This document shows, in pieces, positions 8,149 to 15,754 of a stretch of DNA of 31,124 bases. The position numbers were made by a program, and so were the translations under genes. The stretch spans positions 1 to 31,124 of IMG/VR virus record IMGVR_UViG_3300046010_010929; one strand, written 5' to 3'. Under the pieces are notes generated by a model that was given only the letters and a program-made list of their open reading frames with translations, searched no databases and was not told the DNA's origin. Source of the DNA: a virus. Numbering within the stretch: the first letter of the stretch is position 1; every line of letters starts with the position of its first letter.

Positions 8149-10992
8149 ATGGCATTCGCTTCCGCTTCATTTGATGTAACAGCTTCAGTCCAATCAGTGG
8201 ATCAGGCATATGTTTATAATACAACAAATGTCTTTATCAAAGAAGGATTTTCAAGTGGATCTGCTAGTTTTTCTCCTGCGCCATCATCAACTTATGGTGT
8301 TTACATTGAAAGTATTAACCCTCAAGAACAAAATGATACATTAATTGTTTTTACACCACCTCCTACACGCACACCAACAGTAACACCTACTAATAGCGTT
8401 ACACCATCTGTAACGCCAACTGTTACTAGGACTATTACACCAACTATTAGTGTTACTAGAACAGTAACTCCTACTATAACACCGTCTATTAGTATTACTC
8501 CAAGTAAAACACCTAGTGTAACACCTAGTGTAACAATTACTCCTACTATTTCAATAACACCTTCTACATCACCACTGTGTAATTTTGATGTGTTAGTGTC
8601 ACAATTGGCTCCGACTAAGACACCTCAACCAACGTTGTCTGTTTCACCATCACCAACACCATCAACATCACCACTGTGTAACTTTGATATATTGGTATCG
8701 CAGTTGGCTCCAACTAAAACGCCTCAACCAACGTTGTCTGTTTCACCATCATTATCTACTTCTCCATCTGTAACACCATCTATAACACCGTCAACTACTC
8801 CTTTATGTAACTTTGATATACTGGTATCACAGTTAGCTCCAACTAAAACACCTCAACCAACGTTGTCTGTTTCACCAAGTGCTACACCTTCTGTATCTGT
8901 ATCAATAAGTGTTACACCTACTCCAACTATTAGTATAACTCCTACTATAACACCAACATCTACTATTTCAATAACACCATCAACATCACCACTGTGTAAC
9001 TTTGATATATTGGTATCGCAGTTGGCTCCGACTAAGACACCTCAACCAACGTTGTCTGTTTCACCATCATTATCTACTTCTCCATCTGTTTCAGTAACAC
9101 CTTCTATATCTGTTTCATTAACACCTTCTGTAACCCCTAGTGTTACTCCAACAATAACACTTAGTACAACACCATCTATTAGCATTAGTAGTACACCAAG
9201 TACTTCAGTAACACCATCTATAACACCATCAACTACTCCTTTATGTAACTTTGATATACTGGTATCGCAATTAGCTCCAACTAAGACACCTCAACCAACG
9301 TTGTCTGTTTCACCATCAATACCGGCTTCTATTACACCAACTATCAGCATAACACCAACAATATCAATAACACCGACTATTAGTATCACACGTACTATTT
9401 CAATAACACCATCAATTACTCCATCTTCATTAGGAATTAACTTCGCTAGATCATCAGTAACCTATAGTACAGAATTTAATGCATGTTTGGGAACTATTTC
9501 AAACGGCATATTCCAACCACCTCAATTTGGAAATACACCAACAAATGGAGCTCAATTATACACTAACAATACTTTAACAGCTCCGTGGACCCCAACAGCA
9601 GCCGGAATATATTTGTTCCAGTTTGGAGGATCTACTACATGGGCTGTGTTTGTAGGACCTTCAGGAATTGTAGGTACTGTAACTGCTTGTTCAACTATAC
9701 CGTCAATAACACCGACTATATCAGTAACACCGACTATTAGTATTACACCAACAAAAACACCGACTATATCAGTAACACCAACTATTAGTATTACACCAAC
9801 AAAAACACCGACTATATCGATAACACGTACCCCAACAATAACACCAACAATAACACCAACAATATCAGTTACTCCAACTTCTCCAAGTATTGCGTTTGGT
9901 AGATCAACAACAACTTATTCTACTGTATTTAATGCTTGTTTAGGAACTATTACTGGTCAAGTATATCAACCACCTGCTTTTGGTACTACACCAACAGATG
10001 GAGCTCAACTATATACTGATACTAATTTAACAACTACATTTACTCCAGCAACTGCGGGGATATTTTTAATGCAAAGAGGAGGATCAGATAAATGGGCTGT
10101 ATATATAGGTCCTTCAGGTCTTGTAGGTGCTGTAACTGCTTGTTCAGGTGTACCTTCAGTAACACCAACTATTAGTGTTACTGTAACACCAACACCAACT
10201 ATATCGATAACACGTACCCCAACAATAACACCAACAATAACACCTACTATTAGTATTACTAGAACAATAACTCCAACACCTCCACCTTGTTATATTTATA
10301 TAGTTTATGCTGATGACGGTACTGGCGATAAAAACACTTATTCTTTCAGTTACACAAGATGTAATGGCTCTGCAGCTAGTGGTACAGCAACCAATCAAGG
10401 AGCTGAAAGGACAATATGTGCTCAAGAAAACTCAGTAACTTCAACAAGCGGATTTATATTTGTTGATGGTCCAGGAGCAGTATGTAGTGTAGAGCCAACA
10501 CAAACACCAACACAAACACCAACAATATCAATAACAAGTACACCACCGAATTCACCGCCGAATTCACCGCCGAATTCACCACCGAATTCACCGCCGAATT
10601 CACCGCCGAATTCACCTTCTAATACACCTGCGAATTCACCTTCTAATACACCGCCGAATTCACCAGCAGCTCCAGTAGAATTTACAATCGACTATGACTT
10701 TGGACAAAGTGCTCAAAGCGGAGACTTTAGTATAACAGTAAACGGTATTGGAGTAGTTTCTGTGACATCTACTAGTAGTGGACAAATAACAGTACCAGAA
10801 AATGCTAGCATATTCACATCAGTCGGCGCAGGTGCATCGAGTCAATTAATAGCATCAGTTAGTTTAATAATTTATAATGCAGGAACTGAAATATATAATG
10901 ACGTCGGTGAAGGAACTCCATTTGCCGGTCTTTCCCATAGTTATACTGCAACCGGTAACGGAAGTATAAGTGCACAAGCTTCTGAATTTTAA
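8149..10992 (+). CDS. Pro/Thr/Ser-rich repetitive tail fibre/adhesin
   Basis: This 947-residue protein is built like a beaded stalk. Residues 1-70 are a small N-terminal domain. Residues 72-425 are TPTISITPT-type tracts interrupted by five CNFDILVSQLAPTKTPQPTL cassettes. A globular domain at about 427-515 is repeated at about 580-666 with roughly 60% identity, each ending in VGxVTACS. A further insert lies at about 713-782. Ten PPNS-like tetrapeptides lie at 799-838, and the C-terminal domain is about 840-947. Such tracts form extended, protease-tolerant linkers, so the globular units are the likely receptor-binding parts. Each cassette has a single Cys, possibly for cross-links. Surface adhesin is inferred; the repeats themselves are directly visible. 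Confidence 0.8.
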   Translation: MAFASASFDVTASVQSVDQAYVYNTTNVFIKEGFSSGSASFSPAPSSTYGVYIESINPQEQNDTLIVFTPPPTRTPTVTPTNSVTPSVTPTVTRTITPTISVTRTVTPTITPSISITPSKTPSVTPSVTITPTISITPSTSPLCNFDVLVSQLAPTKTPQPTLSVSPSPTPSTSPLCNFDILVSQLAPTKTPQPTLSVSPSLSTSPSVTPSITPSTTPLCNFDILVSQLAPTKTPQPTLSVSPSATPSVSVSISVTPTPTISITPTITPTSTISITPSTSPLCNFDILVSQLAPTKTPQPTLSVSPSLSTSPSVSVTPSISVSLTPSVTPSVTPTITLSTTPSISISSTPSTSVTPSITPSTTPLCNFDILVSQLAPTKTPQPTLSVSPSIPASITPTISITPTISITPTISITRTISITPSITPSSLGINFARSSVTYSTEFNACLGTISNGIFQPPQFGNTPTNGAQLYTNNTLTAPWTPTAAGIYLFQFGGSTTWAVFVGPSGIVGTVTACSTIPSITPTISVTPTISITPTKTPTISVTPTISITPTKTPTISITRTPTITPTITPTISVTPTSPSIAFGRSTTTYSTVFNACLGTITGQVYQPPAFGTTPTDGAQLYTDTNLTTTFTPATAGIFLMQRGGSDKWAVYIGPSGLVGAVTACSGVPSVTPTISVTVTPTPTISITRTPTITPTITPTISITRTITPTPPPCYIYIVYADDGTGDKNTYSFSYTRCNGSAASGTATNQGAERTICAQENSVTSTSGFIFVDGPGAVCSVEPTQTPTQTPTISITSTPPNSPPNSPPNSPPNSPPNSPPNSPSNTPANSPSNTPPNSPAAPVEFTIDYDFGQSAQSGDFSITVNGIGVVSVTSTSSGQITVPENASIFTSVGAGASSQLIASVSLIIYNAGTEIYNDVGEGTPFAGLSHSYTATGNGSISAQASEF
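8572..9317 (+). repeat. Five-copy 79-bp CNFDILVSQLAP cassette array
   Basis: In-frame copies begin at 8572, 8671, 8800, 8989 and 9239, each about 78-79 bp and encoding PLCNFDxLVSQLAPTKTPQPTLSVSP. The 3' half is almost invariant at DNA level: CTCAACCAACGTTGTCTGTT is identical in all five. Variation is mostly synonymous changes (for example ttggctccgact versus ttagctccaact) and CCACTGTGT versus CCTTTATGT at the 5' end. Variable TPTISITPT spacers of 20-170 bp separate the copies. The near identity implies recent duplication or ongoing recombination within the adhesin gene. Confidence 0.9.
9431..10146 (+). repeat. Duplicated globular adhesin domain
   Basis: Two direct in-frame copies at about 9431-9693 and 9889-10146 each encode a domain of about 86 residues with shared landmarks: TYST.FNACLGTI, QPP.FG.TPT.GAQLYT, a GG..WAV core and GPSG.VG.VTACS. 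Two conserved Cys residues per copy suggest a disulphide within the domain. The copies differ at about 40% of residues, so this duplication is older than that of the CNFDILVSQLAP cassettes. Confidence 0.85.
10543..10662 (+). repeat. 12-bp PPNS minisatellite with eight GAATTC sites
   Basis: Ten tandem 12-bp units encode PPNS or variants (PSNT, PANS). Most units read ccgccgaattca, so the hexamer GAATTC occurs eight times in 120 bp. The tract links the stalk to the C-terminal domain of the adhesin. Such exact tandem units are prone to slippage, so unit number is expected to vary between relatives. Confidence 0.9.
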
Positions 10993-10996
10993 ATAG

Positions 10997-11027
10997 TGGA
11001 GTAAGTTTAACTGGATTTACTTGTCCA
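10997..11027 (+). terminator. Weak bulged hairpin after adhesin gene
   Basis: TGGA-GTAA at 10997-11004 can pair with TTAC at 11017-11020 and TCCA at 11024-11027, leaving a 3-nt bulge (TTG) and a 12-nt loop. It lies 4 nt after the adhesin stop and before the next AATATTTATA motif, so it could mark a transcript end. It lacks a T-tract and is followed by A-rich sequence, so terminator function is uncertain. Confidence 0.2.
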
Positions 11028-11058
11028 TAAAAAATATAACACAAATTAAATAAATAAC

Positions 11059-11068
11059 AATATTTATA
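11059..11068 (+). promoter_or_regulatory. AATATTTATA motif, long-spacing class
   Basis: This exact copy of the recurring 10-mer lies in the largest gap of the window (10993-11087). It is 19 nt before the ATG of the next structural gene, the same spacing as at 5391-5400. The remainder of the gap is A/T-rich sequence with one weak hairpin. A late-promoter role is inferred. Confidence 0.45.
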
Positions 11069-11087
11069 ACCACAAATTATAGAAAAC

Positions 11088-12350
11088 ATGTCATTTCCTT
11101 CAGGATCAACAATAAAAGTAATATTACAAAACGGAGCATCTCCAAATACAGGTCCATTTGATATATGGATAAACAGTTTAACTGCATCAGATGGTGGCTT
11201 TTTAATTGCTAATGATGTTAGTAAATCAATATTATCCGGTTCAGGGTATGAATTCATTACTCCTGTTGAAACATTTTCAGTTTTAGCAAAAAGTGATAGT
11301 AGCTGTCAAACTATAGATATTGTGGGTATTCCTGATATACCTGGAACTACTAATGCTATTAGAGTTACCGGATCATATGATGAAAGTTTAACTCCAGGTC
11401 TAGTAACAGCAAGTGTATTTTTTGATAATGGGTATGGTTTAGAACGTGTAGGTACAATACCTACTGCTTTAAACACATGTCCATCAACAACAGGTATAGG
11501 AACAGGAAGTGTTAATAATAATTTCCCTACATTAGTTGTACTTAAAACTAATGAAACTTCAAGTCAATATATAAAATTCTTTGCTAATGGTGGTTCAACA
11601 TCTGATTATTTTTATTATGTGCCATCTTCAGCCAGTGTGTCTGCTTTTAAAGCAGTAACTTCAGTTAATGTGTGTGCTGATTTGTCAAGTGGTAATTACC
11701 AAACAGTTGCTACTAATTCTATAAATGTATATCCAACTGCTTCCATTAATACTTCTACAACTAAAAATGGTGATGATGTATATGATTTATGGGTTCAACT
11801 CAAAGCAAATGGAGCACCTATATATTCAGGATCAGCAGCTGGTGGAACTTCATTTTTTAATAGTGTTCCTGGAGGAGCATTAGTAGAATTAACAGCAAGT
11901 ATTCCTCAAATTTCTGGATGGACTTCAGGTAATGTTTTTACATCATCTTTACAAGTACAAAACTTACTAAGATATAATAGCCCAGAATATGCTTTAGATC
12001 CAATGATTAATTTATCTCAAACTACGATGTTATCTAGTGCTACATCAGTTAATACTTTACAGTATTCATTCCAAGCAGTACCTGGAGGGTATTATGAATT
12101 ATTTAATATTGGAAATATTGATGGTGTTAATTATGCTTATAGTGCTTCATTATGTTATACAGGTCAAACTACTAGCTTTGTATGGAATGAGCCTTTAAAT
12201 AGTGGTATGATATATCTAAGAGTATTTGATGGTTTACCACAATGGTGTGCTGGTATAACATTTGTTAAACTTACAAGTACACCACAAAATAATCAACCTG
12301 TAGAATGGTTTGAGGTACCAACATGCGTTGATCCATCATGTCCAGTATAA
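11088..12350 (+). CDS. Beta-rich virion/fibre protein (420 aa)
   Basis: This Ser/Thr/Asn-rich protein has no catalytic motif. Its N-terminus (around NTGPFDIWINSLTASDGGFL, then SCQTIDIVGIP near residue 70) matches the pattern of the next gene's N-terminus (GPFSIFLSG ... AYGCDVAQQLTFP). Each has a 'GPF-I' strand, a run of short strands and a single Cys before the domain ends, so both probably begin with the same small attachment domain. The remainder looks like two or three beta-sandwich domains and ends in a Cys-containing tail (CVDPSCPV). An AATATTTATA motif 19 nt upstream suggests its own promoter. A fibre or adhesin component is inferred from position between two Pro/Thr-rich fibre genes. 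Confidence 0.72.
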   Translation: MSFPSGSTIKVILQNGASPNTGPFDIWINSLTASDGGFLIANDVSKSILSGSGYEFITPVETFSVLAKSDSSCQTIDIVGIPDIPGTTNAIRVTGSYDESLTPGLVTASVFFDNGYGLERVGTIPTALNTCPSTTGIGTGSVNNNFPTLVVLKTNETSSQYIKFFANGGSTSDYFYYVPSSASVSAFKAVTSVNVCADLSSGNYQTVATNSINVYPTASINTSTTKNGDDVYDLWVQLKANGAPIYSGSAAGGTSFFNSVPGGALVELTASIPQISGWTSGNVFTSSLQVQNLLRYNSPEYALDPMINLSQTTMLSSATSVNTLQYSFQAVPGGYYELFNIGNIDGVNYAYSASLCYTGQTTSFVWNEPLNSGMIYLRVFDGLPQWCAGITFVKLTSTPQNNQPVEWFEVPTCVDPSCPV

Positions 12351-12366
12351 TATATAGTTTTTAATT

Positions 12367-13191
12367 ATGCCCCAATACGTTATATATTATGAAGAAGGAG
12401 AAACCAATGGACCTTTTAGTATTTTTCTATCAGGAAGTAGTGGTTTAACCCTTTATTCATCAAGTGTTTCTTTAGCCCAATTACAAGCAGGGTTTATAAT
12501 ATCATTTGATGATAATACACCTTCATCTTCTGTTTTAATAGATACACAAGCCTATGGATGTGATGTTGCTCAACAGTTAACATTTCCTAGTCCAACCCCT
12601 ACTAGAACACCTAGCATAACAATTACACCTAGTATTACTAGAACACCTAGTTTAACACCAACAATAACACCATCTTTTACCCCATCGATTACTATACCTC
12701 CTAGTTTAACACCATCTATAACACTATCCATATCAACATCACCCCCTTTATCTCCAGGAGCATCATTATCCCCTACTCCTACTGTTTCAATAACAAGAAC
12801 ACCTTCAGCTACCCCAACAGCAGGAGCAGTATCTATTACAGTAACTAATTCTGGTTCTAATCCTTATCCTATACAAGCTGGTAATGGATCAGCATCTGGT
12901 ACCATTAGTAATACTACATCTAATAATATATTTATTTATTTAGTATTCAATAGTGCTGGGTATAATTCGGGAACATTTAGTAACGATACGGGAGTTGTAG
13001 GCTCAACAAATCTTTCAGTAAGTGGAACTATTACCAGCTACGGACAAACATTTTATTCAGTAGCAATTGCTACTATCAATAATAATACTACAGGTGTAGC
13101 ATGGAATTTGCTTAAACAAGATGGCTTATCATTTGCTACTTTAAGATTAGGATATTCAACATCACCAGGAGGTTTTGTTTATTTATTATAA
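12367..13191 (+). CDS. Second Pro/Thr-rich fibre/adhesin protein (274 aa)
   Basis: Residues 1-75 form an N-terminal domain related to that of the preceding gene (GPFSIFLSG, single Cys in YGCDVAQQL). Residues 76-155 are a PTPTRTPSITITPS-type linker like that of the 947-residue adhesin. Residues 156-274 are a C-terminal beta domain (AVSITVTNSGSNPYP ... GQTFYSVAIATINNN), probably the receptor-facing tip. The plan of anchor, stalk and tip is a compact version of the larger adhesin, so it may be an alternative or accessory fibre. The linker DNA is repetitive but lacks the CNFDILVSQLAP cassette. No signal peptide is visible. Confidence 0.75.
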   Translation: MPQYVIYYEEGETNGPFSIFLSGSSGLTLYSSSVSLAQLQAGFIISFDDNTPSSSVLIDTQAYGCDVAQQLTFPSPTPTRTPSITITPSITRTPSLTPTITPSFTPSITIPPSLTPSITLSISTSPPLSPGASLSPTPTVSITRTPSATPTAGAVSITVTNSGSNPYPIQAGNGSASGTISNTTSNNIFIYLVFNSAGYNSGTFSNDTGVVGSTNLSVSGTITSYGQTFYSVAIATINNNTTGVAWNLLKQDGLSFATLRLGYSTSPGGFVYLL

Positions 13192-13200
13192 AATTAAACC

Positions 13201-13548
13201 ATGCCAGTAGCTCAAGCACCAAGTTTTAATCTAGCGTTTCAAAACGAAGTCGTAATATACGAGCAAAATGTGATTTGTCATGTTAAGGATAATGAATTTA
13301 ATCTATCTTATAACCCAACATTATTACAAGGTAATTTAATGAGTGGAAGTGGATTTACATCTCAATCACTAAGTACACCTTTACCTGCTGTAAAATATTT
13401 TGCTACGTCATCATATTTTGTACCATATGTTACAACAATTGGTTTATATAATGAACAAAACGATTTATTAGCTGTTGCTAAGTTTGCTCAACCAATCCCA
13501 TTATCTCAAAATACAGACATGACGTTTGTAGTTAGATACGATAAATAA
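13201..13548 (+). CDS. Small structural protein, GLYNEQNDLLAVAK family
   Basis: This 115-residue protein is essentially a stand-alone copy of the C-terminal module of the protein at 6092-7114. The shared pattern is EFN.(T/S)YNP, then TT(V/I)GLYN(D/E)QN(E/D)LLAVAK, then a charged C-terminal strand (VVRYDK versus KVKLDY). It is the last gene of the structural block, and its stop overlaps the next start (TAATG). A structural or fibre-attachment function is likely because the same module is fused to a larger structural protein. No enzymatic residues are apparent. Confidence 0.75.
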   Translation: MPVAQAPSFNLAFQNEVVIYEQNVICHVKDNEFNLSYNPTLLQGNLMSGSGFTSQSLSTPLPAVKYFATSSYFVPYVTTIGLYNEQNDLLAVAKFAQPIPLSQNTDMTFVVRYDK

Positions 13549-14282
13549 TGATTAAGTTAATAGATATATTAAAAGAAATTGCTTTAAGGGAAGTTCAACA
13601 ACTTCCTATTGGTAACTCTATTATTTTTGGAGTTAAGCATTACAGTAAATCAGATGCAAAACAAGTTGTAGATTATGTTAAGAAAAATTTCTCACCTGAC
13701 GATAAGGTAGTATTTATGGGAGAAGGTGGAGATAGTAGTAATAAGTATGTAGTAGGTAGTGAGCAAGAAATGATTTATAATGAATTAAGTTCTTACTTTA
13801 AAAACCTAGTTAATGATTCATGGGATGGTTCCGATTTAGATGTAATGAATGACCAATCTCTTTTATACAAAATACAAAGAGAAAAAACAGGTCTTTCCCC
13901 TAATAAAATATTAGCAGCTAATTGGGCTAGTATGGTTGGACAAAATATTCTACAAGGCCAATCAATAGCAGATTTCGCTCCAGAAGATTACTTAAGTCCT
14001 GAAGGTATTAAGTTTTTAAAAGTAGCTGCACAAGAAGCCAAACTACCACTTTCAGATAATTTATACAAGCCAACAGCTGAAGACTATGATACCTTATACA
14101 GACTTTCTTTTCCAGCAGATTATGGAGACAAGTATACAGAAGTAGCTAAAGTAGCTGATGCTTTTAATGAAGCTAGAGATGAAAACTTACTATCAAAACT
14201 AAAAAAGTATGAAAGTAAAGGTTATAAAGTAATAGCTACTGCCGGGGAAGGACATATTGATTTAATTAAAGCAATGCTTTAA
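13548..14282 (+). CDS. Putative TraB/Tiki/ChaN-like protein with head-targeting N-terminus
   Basis: The 244-residue protein starts MIKLIDILKE, the first copy of the N-terminal signature shared by several later genes and resembling T4 capsid targeting sequences (cleavage expected after L-K-E, residue 10). The remainder shows three spaced motifs reminiscent of the TraB/Tiki/EreA/ChaN superfamily: IIFGVKH (GxxH, 25-31), VVFMGEGG (54-61, acidic residue) and TAGEGH (GxGH, 231-236) near the C-terminus. Members of that superfamily include metal-dependent proteases and haem or drug-modifying enzymes. If both readings hold, this would be a packaged, ejected enzyme acting in the host. The motif match is by eye and the overall similarity is weak. 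Confidence 0.45.
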   Translation: MIKLIDILKEIALREVQQLPIGNSIIFGVKHYSKSDAKQVVDYVKKNFSPDDKVVFMGEGGDSSNKYVVGSEQEMIYNELSSYFKNLVNDSWDGSDLDVMNDQSLLYKIQREKTGLSPNKILAANWASMVGQNILQGQSIADFAPEDYLSPEGIKFLKVAAQEAKLPLSDNLYKPTAEDYDTLYRLSFPADYGDKYTEVAKVADAFNEARDENLLSKLKKYESKGYKVIATAGEGHIDLIKAML

Positions 14283-14304
14283 AAATTAAAAAATAATTAT
14301 AGTT

Positions 14305-14754
14305 ATGTTACAAGTTTTAGGTCCTGCTACTGAAGTAGAGGATATGATTAACGATTCCTCATTTAATTTTACTGAATATTATGGTTATATTTATATGACT
14401 GTCCATACTAAAACAGGACGTACATATATCGGTAAAAAAGCATTCCAGCATACTACGAATAAAAAATTAGGTAAAAAAGAATTAGCTGAAATACCCGTTA
14501 CTAGAGGTAAACGCCCAACAAAGAAACAAGTCATTAAAGAAAGTGACTGGAAAACATATTATGGTTCAGCTAATGAAATTAAGTTATTACCTAAAGATGA
14601 AATGAAACGTTACGTAATTATGTTATGCAAAACTAAAAAGCAACTAACATATTGCGAAACGAAGTATCTATTTCAATATAATGTACTTGAAGATGACCGT
14701 TTTATTAACGATAATATCTTAGGAAAATTTTACCGCAAAGACTTGGAAGTATAA
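14305..14754 (+). CDS. SegE-like GIY-YIG endonuclease
   Basis: This 149-residue protein has the features of the SegE-like GIY-YIG group found in T4-type phages: YGYIY at 26-30 (GIY element), TGRTYIGKKAF at 37-47 (YIG element), and the family-typical KESDWKTYYGS at 78-88. A basic segment between them (KKLGKK, RGKRPTKK) fits DNA binding. GIY-YIG enzymes cut DNA at specific or structured sites, and SegE relatives are often free-standing homing endonucleases. It lies between the structural/effector genes and the replication genes, a typical insertion position for a mobile endonuclease. It could instead act in host DNA degradation. The fold call is fairly secure; the biological role is not. Confidence 0.7.
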   Translation: MLQVLGPATEVEDMINDSSFNFTEYYGYIYMTVHTKTGRTYIGKKAFQHTTNKKLGKKELAEIPVTRGKRPTKKQVIKESDWKTYYGSANEIKLLPKDEMKRYVIMLCKTKKQLTYCETKYLFQYNVLEDDRFINDNILGKFYRKDLEV

Positions 14755-14779
14755 AAGGGACCCCTTAACTTTACCCCAC

Positions 14780-14785
14780 AGGAGG
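14780..14785 (+). promoter_or_regulatory. Strong Shine-Dalgarno AGGAGG of the primase gene
   Basis: AGGAGG lies 9 nt before the ATG at 14795. Start regions of the other genes here lack any comparable purine box and instead have A-rich leaders, so this site is exceptional. It supports the chosen primase start and suggests a different translation control or a different origin for this gene. Confidence 0.7.
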
Positions 14786-14794
14786 TTTAAAAAA

Positions 14795-15754
14795 ATGAAT
14801 GAAGAGGGAATAAGAGAAAAAATGTTAATGGTGTTGGTGGAATCGGTATTGGGTAAGGGACGTTCTACTGCACGAAATAACGCGGCTTATATTTGCCCGT
14901 TTTGTCACCACTCTAAACCAAAATTAGAAATCCAATTACACACCAGCGAAAAAAAGGAAAATCCTTGGCATTGTTGGGTTTGTGGAGAAAAGGGCAAAAC
15001 ACTTACTGCTTTATTTAAAAAAATCAAAGCACCCCAGAACAAAATTCGAGAATTATATTCACTAATTAAACCAGGAAAAAAACAGGAAGAACATTCCCAA
15101 ACTATTTCCCTACCTAAAGAATATATTTCATTTTACGATCAGGATAAATTCTTAACCGATCACATTGCTCACATTGAATCCAAACACGCTTATCGTTTCT
15201 TAAGAGATAGAGGTATCACTTACGATGATATTTTAAAATACAACATTGGATTCTGTATTGACGGTCCATATAGTAAACGTATTATAATACCGTCATACGA
15301 TAGCGAAGGTTCACTTAACTATTTTGTTAGCCGTACTTACATCTCAGACGATCCACAAAAATATAAAAATCCACCCGTTGGAAAAAATATTATTGGTTGG
15401 GAATATTATATTAATTGGAATGTGCCTCTTGTTTTAGTTGAAGGTATATTTGATGCCTTAACTATTAAACGCAACGTTATTCCATTATTCGGAAAAACAA
15501 TATCAGAAGAACTAATGAAAAAAATAGTTAGTTCTCAAGTACAAAAAGTATACATTGCATTAGATAATGATGCTTTAAAAGAAGCAATCAAACATTGTGA
15601 GAAATTATTATCATATGGTAAAGAAGTTTACCTAGTAGAACTTGATGGTAAAGATGCAAATGAAATAGGATTTGAACACTTCTTAGAAATATTAGAAAAC
15701 ACACAACCGTTAACGTTTTCTACTTTAGTAAATAAAAAATTAAGCTTAATATGA
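14795..15754 (+). CDS. DNA primase (zinc finger plus Toprim, T4 gp61/DnaG type)
   Basis: The 319-residue protein has an N-terminal zinc-binding domain (CPFCH at 34-38, CWVC at 60-63) followed by a primase core and a Toprim domain: LVEGIFDAL at 214-222 (catalytic Glu), IALDND at 254-259 (metal-binding Asp pair) and DGKDANE at 284-290. These are the hallmarks of DnaG/gp61 primases, which make RNA primers for lagging-strand synthesis with the replicative helicase. The length fits T4 gp61-type primases that lack a helicase domain. It is preceded by the only strong AGGAGG in the window, and its stop overlaps the next start (ATGA), coupling it to a nuclease. This is the first replication gene after the structural block. 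Confidence 0.88.
   Translation: MNEEGIREKMLMVLVESVLGKGRSTARNNAAYICPFCHHSKPKLEIQLHTSEKKENPWHCWVCGEKGKTLTALFKKIKAPQNKIRELYSLIKPGKKQEEHSQTISLPKEYISFYDQDKFLTDHIAHIESKHAYRFLRDRGITYDDILKYNIGFCIDGPYSKRIIIPSYDSEGSLNYFVSRTYISDDPQKYKNPPVGKNIIGWEYYINWNVPLVLVEGIFDALTIKRNVIPLFGKTISEELMKKIVSSQVQKVYIALDNDALKEAIKHCEKLLSYGKEVYLVELDGKDANEIGFEHFLEILENTQPLTFSTLVNKKLSLI

Noticed and set aside
8572-9317. Regularly spaced repeats as a possible CRISPR array
   Set aside because: The repeats are in frame, code for a conserved peptide, differ by synonymous changes and have spacers of low-complexity Pro/Thr code of unequal length.
10293-10300. TATTTATA inside the adhesin gene (also at 14388 and 29488) as promoter copies
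   Set aside because: They lie within coding sequence, lack the preceding AA, and are within chance expectation for an AT-rich sequence.
10156-10425. Minus-strand open frame of 89 codons opposite the adhesin gene
   Set aside because: Its Cys/Ser/Thr/Trp-rich product is the mirror of the Pro/Thr repeat coding and has no start context. It lies wholly inside a well-supported + strand gene.
10859-11257. Minus-strand open frame of 132 codons across the gap after the adhesin
   Set aside because: It overlaps two convincing + strand genes, shows no domain, and every other gene is on the + strand.
14169-14177. NEAR sequence in the TraB-like protein as another linker
   Set aside because: It continues DENLLSKL with no V-x-P-V, and lies in a predicted helix near the end, so it is a chance match.
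14758-14769. AAGGG/CCCTT hairpin as a terminator before the primase
   Set aside because: The loop would be only 2 nt and there is no T-tract; the element is too weak to call.
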